A DNA stretch of 64,000 bases from contig NMRA01000220.1 of the NCBI GenBank assembly GCA_002633005.1, positions 234,619 to 298,618 on the forward strand, written 5' to 3'. The notes under the pieces are model-generated. The model had not been told where the DNA came from, ran no database searches, and was given only the letters and a program-made list of their open reading frames with translations. The translations under genes and the position numbers were made by a program. This stretch comes from Phoronis australis (lineage: Eukaryota; Phoronida; Phoronidae). Within the stretch, counting starts at the first letter, position 1, and each line of letters starts with the position of its first letter. This document shows positions 11,931 to 24,100 of the stretch, piece by piece.

Positions 11931-12938
11931 ATATAAAAACCATATGAAAATGAAAAATCTCTATATACTCAAAAATTCATACAGAGCTAATACTTTGTGC
12001 ATGTGTTGGGATGCTGACCCAAAGTACACTGCTGTAATATTTGCACTCAATGACCTTTGGTTACCGAGATATTTGGCGATAAAGGAATATTTTGCATTTT
12101 TCATGTCAGTAAAACGGCATTTTTTGAACGGCAAAAATAAGACTTGGAAAACTGGTGACAAAGGTTTGACATTGATGGTCATAAAGACTCATGTAAGGTT
12201 AGTAAGTAAATGAAATTTGCAGCTCATAGGTACAATTAAATTTCCAACAAGGGAGAAAACTCCGAGACCACTTTTTAGGCCAGTCACAAGTGGCAAGATG
12301 TTGTTTAACCTGCCTGCTATATCGGAATATATTTGATGTTGAATTTTTTGTGAAGACACTTCTAACATTGAACTTTGATAATTGCTTTTGAAAAAACTTG
12401 TCTTGCTAAACGTGGCCCTCGTATTTGGGCATTTTTGTGAAGTGGCCTTACTCTGACTGACAAGAGAATTGAGGCTACTCTTTTAGCTCGGAGATATCAC
12501 CTCAAATATATGATCTAATATCAACAATGCAATACCACAAAAGTTTAAGTTTCACTTTTGAGACCCCAATTTTCTAAAACACTCCATTCTTTGTTTAACT
12601 TAACCAATAGTACTTTAGGGTTCGAGATTACATGCATTTCCTGTCACTGCAAAGAATATAGAGGAATTTTTTTCTTGTTCATTTGGTCAGTTTTTGTTAC
12701 ATAAGTGTGATCACGGAGGAAATGTGAATTACAGTTGATTCTTGCCAGAGCTGAAGATAGGAGGCTGGACTGGCAAACCAGTGGAAATGCCTCGTTATTG
12801 GTTTTACACATCGACATGAGTTTGGACTTGGCTTTAGACAAAAATTGAAGTGCTGTTATCCAGAACACGCACCATATTGTAAGAGGGAAAACCAGAAACA
12901 AGCAAAACAGGATCTTGTGTCATCTCTCACCCACACAC

Positions 12939-14273
12939 CAAGTTTTGGTTGTAATGGATTTTGCAATGAAGTTCATACCCATCAGTTTCCGTAAAGTACT
13001 TACATCCATACTCTAGATGCCTGCAAGCAAAACTTTTTCACTATTTTCTGTTTCATGCTAGATGGGCTAAGGCAGGTGAATGCTAGGGATCCACAAATAA
13101 CCGAAGCTTTCCTACGCTCCGACAATGTCAATTGTTATCATTCAGCCGCCTTTTTGGTTCATTTGTTCTACATGTCTGGTAACACCGGAATCTCCATTCT
13201 GCGCTACGACTTCAGTGGAAGTCAGAAAGGAAAAGACATCTGTGACAGGAAAATCGCACCCTTGAAGTCCCATGCCAAGTACTTCGCCAATGAAGGCCTG
13301 AAACATGCGCCAGAGCCTAGAGGAGGTGTCAAAGGCTGTTATGTGTCGGTCTGTAGTGTGAATGTCCCAAAGGTCCTTCCCAACTACAGTATCCCAGGGA
13401 TAAGTTTGCTGACAAACTCTGAGTATTCCGCCGATGGCATTCGAGCCTGGAAGGCCTATAGAGTACAGGAGGGAAAATTTGTCATCAACAAGTCGGGTAA
13501 ACTGTTGCCTCTGAAAAGTCTTGACCTTGCAACACTCGTGTGTTTTTCAACTCCAAGGGTTGAGTCGAGGTTGGTATCCCGTGAACGTCATACGAAGTTC
13601 ACATGCACACAATATGCGTGCTCGAAATCTTTTTCTATAAATGCTGAGCTAAATGAGAACTGTTGGTGCTCATTCATCATCCTTCCAGAACGAGACTAAT
13701 TTCGAGCACATTTCAAGACAATGGTCTGAGATGTCATCCTCTACCACAGTTGTATCATCACCTGAGTTGTCTGCCGTTTACGTTGTTAATCAAGTCGCCG
13801 CAGGAGAGAATGGTTGGGCCCTGAAAAGTATTAGAAAAGTGGTCCGCTTCTCTGAGAAGGTAAAGACTTACCCCAGTGATATATTTTCTGAAGGTGAACA
13901 GTCAGGCAGAAAACGACAGCCTGCTGAGGTTGTAAAGATGATGCGAGAAGCCAGGAATAAGCAAAGGGGAGTTTTCTCTTCTGAAGAGTGGCTGTCGGAG
14001 CAGCAGATTGCTGGATTTTCCTCCCGTATGATTGCCGCGTCTCGAATCGGAAATATTCAGAATATTGAAGATGCTGATGCTGCTGCTGCCCATGAGTTTG
14101 TCTCAAAGAATGAGTTGGAGTTTGAAGTCATGAATGAGTTATTATCATTAACTGTAGAAAATTATGATCATGTTTTAGTTGTTGTCAGTTTTTATGGTAG
14201 AGTTGTGGTCATCATTATCGTAGCTAGGGGACTAGGGTCCACCCTGGGCGAAATTGGGGAACATGGACGATGA
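12939..14273 (+). pseudogene. Broken mobile-element-like gene (RSDN / GKDICDR family, zinc finger)
   Basis: Three open pieces on the + strand form one dead gene. At 12939-12995 the frame reads QVLVVMDFAMKFIP. From about 13055 to 13699 a 214-codon frame carries FLRSDNVNCYHSAAFL, then ILRYDFSGSQKGKDICDRK, then GIRAWKAY, and a C2H2-like FTCTQYACSKSF. At 13653-14273 a second frame, shifted by one base, continues with GWALKSIRKVVRFSEKVKTY, SEQQIAGFSSR and an acidic tail. I know these phrases from abundant uncharacterised cnidarian and other invertebrate proteins. The order D (VMDFAMKF), DN (RSDN), D (KDICD) suggests an RNase-H/DDE-type transposase, as an inference. The break lies near 13640-13690, where the zinc-finger histidines should be. 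Sequence expected between the first two pieces is missing. Confidence 0.6.
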
Positions 14274-17200
14274 CGCAAATTAGGAGCTTCCATGAGGGAA
14301 GAGATTTGAGTGGTGGCCGTTTGGGGAAAAATAATCCTAACCACTGATGGTCAACATTGAAATCTTCTGTCACTTTTTACTAGCGTTTTGTTTTATGTCC
14401 AATTTGAGACTCGTAAAGCATACTTTTTACTTGATTGATTCTATTGAAACTACTGAGATCTTTAAAGGAGTGATTATCTAGTTTTGAGAAACGTCTATCT
14501 TAGTTTCAGTAGCTCTTGTTTTCTCCAAACAAAATGCAGTTTTTTGAAGTGTTGTTTGGAAATACATCATACATGTATACTAAACCCAGCATACCTTCAA
14601 GAAACTGTGGTTTTGAGTCCGCCGCATGAACGGAATTTACATATTGTGAAACTTTTAGCTGGTAAGTCGCAACATCACCCAATTGCTTAAATACTGGTTT
14701 GGAAAGCCGGTAACTTGGATATCACTGAAAGTATATTTTCAATGGTAAATATCCGTACCTGTTATTTTTCTAAAATTGCAAATTCCATTGGCGCAATGCC
14801 ACCATGCTCGACCGCTTTTGTGTAGTACAAGAAGCATTGCGTGAAAATTGGATGTCCAATTACATGACACTTCTGCTCGAATCCACCGTCCTATTTTCAC
14901 TTGTGATCTCGAAGATCTCGATTAGTTTTAGTATGAACATTGCTAATAGTTTGAGTGGACTTTTTGAAGCGCATATAACGGGATTTGTCCAGGAGGACTG
15001 AAAATGGACCAGCATGCACTGCAGGCAGTGCGTGGGATTCTTAGTCCATTATGGTGTTCGAAAACTGAGGGGTAATGGGCACCATTAATAAGAATAAAAC
15101 CTGCTTCTCTGAAGTATGAGATGGTGATGGGGGTTGTATTATTAACTCATAAGTAAATCAAAATTGACTTTTTGATTTCTGTAATCCTATAATAGATTTT
15201 TATTTTTGCAACAGCAAAACTGAAAATCCACGAAGAAAAAATCTCTCATACAGCTTACCATGATTTCCTTCATCACTGATGTAGCAAAACGAATTATATT
15301 TGTTCTATTCGGCATCTTGGTCGATAGATAATTGCACAATCGAGTAGCGCCTCCTAGAGTCTACTAATCAAACTGACAGTCACAGATTGGCAGAAAAGTG
15401 TGTGAGTTATGTAAAAAACTGACTGCACAAAAACTATGAAAGAGACAAGATTTTTTATTCTTGCATTGGGCTGAACAAAGACAGCAGGGACAGATAGAAG
15501 TTAACTCATTTTCCAAAGAATCCGATATAGATTTGGGAGAGTGATAAAAATGCGTAAAATGGCCTTAATAATAAGCAGTGAAAATGATATTTTTGTAGGC
15601 TAAAATGGGAGGATATAAAAAATCAATCAATTCATTCGAACTAGTTTTTCTTGTATGTTATTCTTTCTTCTTTCTGCTGTACAGTTATTTTTCAATAGCG
15701 TGAGCGATGATGTGTTGTTGCTTAAAAAAATGTCGCCTGCTTCCCATACTACTATTTGCTACTTTTCAGAGAAAGTACTAAGTGATCGTGAAAAGGGTTA
15801 AAAAACTCGGAAACTCTTTAAAAACCAGGCTCAGGTTTCTTTTGACAAGGCCAGTTTATTTTCTAAGTTTCGAAAAAATTGGTGATTCTGCATATATAGC
15901 CCACCATCTGGTTTTTATATGGAATTACTCTTAAGTTGCGTCATTATAATTTGGGTGGTGATTAGAATGAAATAAACGTAAAACAGATGTTGCACTCGAA
16001 ATTTTAATTAAATGAATTTTTAGGTCCTCTTTTGGACCCCACACGGACCAAAGCCCAGGATTGCGCAACTTAAGACGCCCCTTTTCTTCAATGGTTGATG
16101 ATTTACAATAGAATTGCGCACTCAAACTTTTTGCACTCAAAAGTGTGAATAAACTCCTGCTGGCTATCCAACTAACGTTCCAGGCAAGTTACATGAACAA
16201 TGCCGAAAGACCAACCGCCAAAAACCATAATATCCACGCAGTGTGTCTAGTTTTAGTTGCGTCTTACTTTCGTCACTCAAAGGATACATCATTGGTGTGG
16301 TAGTAGGGACAGCATGTGGACTGGCGGTTGAAATCAACCAAACAGGGACCAGTATCCTTTTAAGCAGGAATGTGGGACTGATTTTTAAACTGCAATTTAC
16401 AGAAACATCGTTTTCATAAACTCGCGTTTAGGTTCCGCCAAAGAAACGAACTTTTGAGTTAAACTACTTACTGCAATGGAATTGGCCTCGGTTTGTTCGC
16501 ATACTCAGAAGTGAGAGAAATGACTTCTGGGAAACCTGTTTCTTGAAAAGTGACTTAAAATTTAAGCCGCAAATTTTGACATTACGCTCCACCCTACTAT
16601 AATGAAAAATAATTTAATACCACTTTAACAAAATACAAAGTTTTTTAGAGTATGCTCATTTCGTGTTCTTATTATGAAAAATGATTCAGAAATTTTGACT
16701 CGCGCTTCACATTCTATTTCCAAAAGATAATTTTATCTCAGCTCGGCATAGGTACACGGTCTCTTGATATGGACCGACAACTGCAAGCTACCCATGTGTT
16801 ATTTCTAAATTGTGATTTGCTAGTAATTACATGTCAAAAACTTTATTCATTAATTGTGAAGTGGAACGCAAGTCCCGTCTGGAGGACGTAATCAACGGCT
16901 CAAATGTCAATAAGAAATATTTTGAGACAAATTTTATAAGTGGTTTAAGTGACGGTTTGTCGTAGCTCTAAAGAAACAAAATCTATTTTTGCTTGTTTTA
17001 GAAAAAACATGTTTGTCTAGATGTCAGTGAATCGTAACAAGAGCCAGCCGCGAGAAACGATGAAGTCAGCCAAATGCACGGTTTTGTTTAAATTCTTTCG
17101 AATCCGAGACACTTGACCGGTGGGAAGAGTTCGCTGAGCAAAAGCATTAAGTGGTGTTGTTGTATGTTGTCAAGAGTTATGCTGCGTGAAAAATTTGAGA

Positions 17201-18069
17201 AAATCACCTAAAGATACAAGTGATTAGCAGAAAACATTCTTAAAAATCAAGTCATTAGTATTCTTTAAATCCAATAGGTCAACCCACGGGAAAACAATTC
17301 ACTTAACTATTTGGCATCTGCATTTTGTCAACTCAACCGTAATGAAACAATCAACTAAAAAAAAAGGGCTGAGAGCTTAGAGGTATTTTTGAAGTGACGT
17401 CTTGACAATATGCCAGATCTGTTCCATCTGAGTAAATTATTTAACTGGAAGTGATTAATCAGCCAATAATTAGTCATGGTTAACAGATGAGAAATGTGAG
17501 GCGCGACAGGAAAACGGTTCATTAGTGGACATCTCCGACACTATGATAAATCTGCGTTAATTATAGCCGCAAAAACCGGGTTGGTGCAATGGCAGCAGAG
17601 ACCCATCTTGTGTTCGGAGACAAACTAATGTCCTAAACTCCTAACAACCATATTGCTTTCAAGGCAACTACTGTGGTGTCCCGTAGCGATATTTGTTTGC
17701 ATCTGCAGTGTAGAGCTGTATCTCCTAAATTATTTTGCAATTCTATTCCTTGACAGAAATTGGACGGATTCGACTACCGCTGTGGTTCCAAATGTCAGTT
17801 TGTTTTATTTTACGTTTTCTTTGTACCTTTGTAGTTCTTTGACAAATTTCTTTGCGATTTGGCAAATAGTTTTGAGAGATGACACCTTCTCATTTTTAGA
17901 TGGTTTGAATGTATTTTGTGTCATCCAATGACCTTTTTTATGATAAAAATAAACGCACCTAGAAGCAACACCGTTTGCGGGGCAGTCGTGGGCGCATTTC
18001 AATTCACCGCGTTCTCTTTATTCTTGTAGATTGAGGTTACGCCACAGAGGAAACCAAAGTCGTAGAAGA
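14274..18069. other. Intergenic region upstream of the complete nAChR gene
   Basis: Mostly AT-rich, with no conserved reading frame. The promoter and any 5' non-coding exon of the receptor gene must be in or beyond this stretch, but no core element can be singled out from sequence alone. Confidence 0.45.
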
Positions 18070-18121
18070 ATGAAGGTGTCAGTCATTACTCTTGGACTTG
18101 TTTCGTTGTGTTGCACGTATA
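18070..18121 (+). CDS. nAChR exon 1: start and signal peptide
   Basis: ATG followed by [17 protein letters not shown], a hydrophobic secretion signal, then donor A/GTAAGAAT. The exon ends after the first base of a codon, which exon 2 completes. The start was chosen because it is the only ATG giving a signal peptide that joins exon 2 in frame. Confidence 0.75.
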
Positions 18122-21100
18122 GTAAGAATTTCTTTTATTATGCGGTTTAATAATAAACATTGACAAGTTTTAAATTGACATTATCAGCGACAATGTTATG
18201 TACATGAACTTGAGGTCAGCCCCAAGAGAGCAAACCCGCGACCTCAACGGTCGCATACCGACGATATGCTGGTAGAGCGATGCGGCAAATACCCGAGTAT
18301 TTTGAGCGTATTCTAAGTGATAAGGTCACGCACCATGATATGCGATAAGTAACGAAATCACAAAAACATCGGCACTTGGCTATTTTTAGCTCTGGCCAAA
18401 GCCAACAACTTCCAGAAGTCTATCCTACTGACCAACAATGAACCACCCTAAAACCGTCAGTGTCCTTTCGTTTCGGTTCACACGAACACTGCATCTCCAG
18501 TACGTTGCGTGCGCTTTCTTGTTCTATTTTTACAACGAAATAAAAACACATTCAGTCGTGTACGTTTGACCTGCATCGATTAATCGCACTTCACCGAAAA
18601 GTGCATCTAAAATATTCGGTTGAAGTCAAATCAACAATCATGTCACTGTAAATAACCCAGACACTTACTTTCCAGATTTTATATTTAAAAAGATAATTTA
18701 CCATCATTTTTAAAACTTCAAATGCATTGTTTGAGGTACTGTGGAATTGGTTTCATACGACAAAGCGAAGTGAATTGAATGCTGAATTGGGAGTCAAAAA
18801 CCGGGAACGAACAGAAAAGGTGCGAGCCTGGCGTTTCGTGAAACTTTATAACCCACACATGTACTTTCTTATAACGACTCCGGTTTTAAATGAGTTCTTC
18901 AGTTTCAACATGAAGTATAATTAAATTTCCTAAAAAATTCAGAATTTCCACGTGCAGATTTATGTGTTTTTTATTACATGCTTTATTATTTTCACATTCG
19001 TTGGGAAACGGTTCCGCCCTTGTTATAGTTAAACATTCAACAACTGGAGTTCAAATAGGTAAAGTACAGGAATGTATTCGAAAACGTCAAAATGGCATTA
19101 ATTGTTCTCAGAAGTGTAAAGGCGTGCAGTGGAAGGTGCCTTTTGTGAGTAAGAGTTCCAGTGCATTAACTTTAGTGATGAATTAATGTTTGAATGTAAT
19201 GTACATTAGAGAAACCAAATCGATCTCATTTACACAAATATTAAGTGCTTGATTACTGCAATTTAATTAGTGCTTGAATCATATTGCCTGTAGGAGCCAA
19301 TAAATCCTTTTTATTCCAAATAGATATCCATAAAGCTCTATCAAAGACCTCACGAAGCTATGTCTATATCAACATGGGTCTACATAACGTGTCACCACAA
19401 AGGCACTCAGCAGTTTAGTGCGCGCAGATCTGACACTTTTCAACTATAAAACAAATAAGCACTCTCTCAGATTTGATGTGATATGTCGTTTAAGTCATTC
19501 ATTCTACAACACTATCAAACTGTTGATGCACTGGATGTTGGTCATTGCCTCAAGAATTTTATGCGCCGAATGCGGTCTATAAATTTAACGATCTGCCAAT
19601 TCCAAGCACATTAACCGCTTTTCGTCTGAGTTGGGAACAAGTAGAAACCAGCCAGTTTCATGTCTATAAGTGATCAAATCAAAAGGGTTTCTAGTCATAG
19701 CTAACCATACACACAAAAATTCTTCTAACTGAGCCCTAAGATATGCTATGTCACAAAACTGGCTTTTATGTGAAATTCGCTGCCCGAATTCTGTACTCAG
19801 TATCTGACTATATGCAAGGGTTGTCGAAATAATGCAACTCACAGTTCTTTGATAACCCGTCATGTGAAAAAAATACTAGTGACCTGTTCAAGACTTTGAA
19901 ACTAATAGTTCACGAAAAGAAATTTAAAAGGCAAGTTGATACATGTATGTGTGAGCGGAGTATCATTTATTTCCAATATCTTTTGCAAGTTCCATGAACC
20001 AGCGAGATGAAAAACAAATTTCAAGTACATTTTAAATATGTTGCTTCTATCTGTAAGATTTATAGCCATTAATCCGACTGGATGTATGGCTGAGCCTGTC
20101 GAAGCAATACTAGAGCTTCTACTTCAAAAGGACATTTTGCCGCCGAGGGGATAGAAGGTTTGGAATTACTTTGGGTGCTGACATAAAACAATACAACCGT
20201 TGTGTCTTTGAGATTTTATTTCAAATCTGCAAGACATTCGATGAAATCCAGGCCGGCAAACTTACCAGTTGCTACTTCATTTATCGAATTTGTGGTTTAG
20301 CTCGTCGGCAGCGCCTGTTTGGTACCCGTCACCGCGAAAGTTCCGGGTTCGAATCCGCTAGGGGGCGGATTTCAGAAAAGCACTTTTCTCATGGATAATA
20401 TCCCTTTAACCATTACTCAGCGGTACTCCCGACGGGCACATTTGTTCGTCCTTAAACAAGATTGAACCGTGTTAACAGCGTATCTGAAAGATGAAGCGGG
20501 GTTTTTACCCATCCCTTGGCAAAAATCGTGGTGTTTTGAACTTTCTTTATCCTTGCTTACATGTCGGCGCATTAAAAACACTAAAGGTACGATATATAGG
20601 CTGGAATTGAAGCGAGCCGGCGATTTTTTTTCTTTTTTAGTTGATGAGCTCAAGTCTCAAGATGAGTTTGACCAGAGCCTTCTTTCCTTTATGGCCTTAT
20701 CATACAAAATGATCAGTATTTCGTATGAACAAATACAAATTCAGCTAAGTTATATCTTGGATTTTTTTCATTCTCTAAAATTCTCTTGCGCATGATTTTA
20801 GCCTTGACATCGTCACGGTTGACAAACGTATTATTTGCCAAGTTTCTCTGTTATTGGGTTATAGCATTGTTGGCCAATTGTAGTATTTTGGTGTTGCTCT
20901 CTGACGAAGTCACTCTGCATAATGTCATTCAAGCACCTTGACCCAGGTTGGAGCGGAGTGAATAAACCGACGAAAGATGTAGTCTTTTTATAAACTTGTT
21001 ATGGGCCAGTCGAATGAAAGCACGCGACTGAGCATGACTTGGTATGCGTCGTTCTTGGTGTCATTGCAACAGGGCTGCTGCACTGATGAGGGAGTTGTGC

Positions 21101-24100
21101 GGCAAAAAACGACCGGCCGACGGCAAAAAAAAAAACGAGAATCGGAGCTTTGTGAGATAAATACACGAAACGTACAGAGACTGGCATAGATTAAGTAATA
21201 TCCAACGAGACATTACTCCGCGTATTTATCGAGACCGACGGGTCGAGGTCGGTACTCAGAATAATGTTGTGTGGGATATCACTTCATCTAAGCCAATCGA
21301 GGTGCGTTTTGTATTTATCCCATACGTTTCGAATTCCTAAGTTTCTTTCATTTTAGATAAAAATTTTAAATACTTCACTGTTCACGTGGCGAAGTATCTT
21401 GCGCGTTATGTTACAAATTCTCTCTAGTAAAAACACTTTTAAAAGTAACAATTTATTACTTGAAAAAAGATAACAAAAATAAAAACAACGGTAATTGTGC
21501 CTCGAACTTGTTACATTTCCGTAAAATAATTAAATAACAATAATATTTAACATTGTAGTTACCGAAGAATCGGCGCCTGAGTTGCAGACGATAAAATATT
21601 TCGCAAATAAACTGTCATAGAATTAAGTTTTGTACCAGACGTAATGTTTGGAATCTGATTGCATGTTGAGTGTTATTGATACGGCTGCAATTTTATAACT
21701 ATTTTGGAAAGTTTTGATGATCGAACCGACTAATGACGCCGAGTCGACACTGACCTACCTTTTGAGCTTTCCATTTTAGACAGCTATTAAAGTACATGTA
21801 GTCACGGGAGTGCAATATGGAAAACAATACCACAGACCAGATCCATTTAAAATGTTTTTTTTTGGGCCCAACGTTATTGTGCCTCCGGATTGCAACGTTT
21901 CCTGTATTTATGAGAAACAGGTCGCTTTGTGGCGAAACAGCTTATATCTGTTACACTCGTTGCTACGACCACACTTGAAGCTCCGAGTCATTAACAATTT
22001 CTAATCGGAAAGCAAAAATATTTTTTGTTATAGTATGCTCTTCTCGAAATTAGGAAACCTGAAACGATCTAAAACGATATACACGGAAGCTATCAGTATG
22101 GTAGCATTTCGGAAGACTGTACTTGAAATATATAAGTGTAATAGGAAATTGCATGAGATCACACATCAACGATAATCTTGCAGACCTACATGTAGCAAAC
22201 TCGACATACGGCCATGTTCGAGGATGAGTAAGTTTTCAAACTGTATGCTGTCCAGACGTCCGAAGTCCAGCCAAAATTCTGAGAAGTATTTCTTCTATTT
22301 TCGGAAGGACTTGAATTCAGAGTCCACATCAGTTCTAGTAAGAGAGCCCTTAGCTGTTTAGCAAGGTGACAAATTTTTATCCGACTGGTTGGAAACGGGA
22401 CAGCTACCAATCCGAAAAATAGTCTACATGTACGAATTGCTAGCAGACCGGCATTACAGACAACAATACGAACTCTCATTGCCTATTTTTTTAAATACAG
22501 CGAAATTCGAGTGTCGCTGTGTAATTCAGGACCGCCCTTTTGAGTTATTTATACTCACCCACATTAACCTGGGCAATCCAATTGAGAAAATTGTAAGCTC
22601 TAAGAACTAAAACAATCCCAATACCTACATGTATCAAACGATCGCTTCCGTACTCCATGAAAAACTCGGGGGATCAGAATGAGAGTACCTAAAATAATTA
22701 TCTATAAAGATGAAATACAACTGGATTTCAAGAAACTAATTAAGCTAACATTTCAATAAAAATATTGCTGGTTTCTTTTCTCTCAGCATTTCTCGTCTGT
22801 CTGTCTGCGTTGCGCAGTAAGAACGTATATGGAAGTGAGCCGTTTGTCAAAATTGACGATGAAGCTCAGGTTAAGTTTGTTCAAAGACCGGTCGAACGAT
22901 AAGGCTGTCTTTTCTGTTCGTTCTTGAAATTTGCAGAACATATGCGAACAAAATTTATTTCTGGTTAATCAGTGCAGAGTCGATCTTCACGGTTGTGACA
23001 AAATGGGAAATATTGCATCACGATTTATAAGCATGGCGATTAGGTTTCAGCACTTGTGAAATTGCAGCTACATACACGTATACGCTATTGAAGTAAAGGC
23101 AAGTACATTAATGAAAGCGGAAGGAAATAAACACGCATTGATAAAAAAAAAACACCCAAGGGTCAATCCATCATGTCATGTTTATTTAGTAATCTGTAAC
23201 CTTGAACTGCAGCCACTGTATAGTTCCATTCGAGGCCACGAAGTCACCCCTGCTTGTGAACAACCCGCAATGCCCACGGCCAACAACTAGCACACCTTCA
23301 CCATGTAGACAATTCGTCTTTTGTGATCGCCGACTCCGTCATTTCACATCTATTGCAAATATATCAAAGGATAAATCTCACTCAACTGAGTGTTAATTCA
23401 ATCTAGGATTCAGTAAGAACACTCGTTCAACGCAAATAATTTAAAAAATAGAGTATAAAATCAATAATGTCCACAATGAATCGTCGCTGAAACAGTTAAA
23501 TTAAAGCTGGCGTTGAACGTTTAAGCTACGCCTCGGTCATTATTCATTTTGGGGTCTGAAAACAAACGTACTGACCTCGGTCATAAGCATATTTTTAGGT
23601 CCGGAAACCAAAAAAAACTTTCGTGAAAATCAATAATTGTTTATGATACACCCATGGCTTGATTTTTAATCACTCCTTGAAAGTTCTCTTTAAATACACG
23701 TTGCAGTGTCATACATGTATGCAGCACTTTATGGATTTTTGTACAATTTCAATGATACATGTATAATGACGCATTGTTTTTGCTGTGCATATACGTATAA
23801 AAGGCGCATCTGAAAATGTGCTATGGAAAACATAAGTGTAGCTAGAATTCTATGTCAGTGCCGACCCCAGTTGCGACCTACATATAGCTATCGACTGCTG
23901 ATAGACCGTGGCTTGTTAGATCTGAGTCGGTCGGCGACCGATCACCGACTCGTTCCTGACCGGTCGGACAAAAATTGATTACATGTGCTTTGACATGGAA
24001 ATCTTATTTTAAAGTTTCCACTTTATTGACAGGCAGACGTTTTATATGTAAAAGTTTCTACCGTTTAATTTGCCAATAAGTTTGGTGAAAAATGACGAAA

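Noticed and set aside
20298-20356. Functional tRNA gene
   Set aside because: A and B boxes are present, but the T-stem and acceptor stem do not pair.
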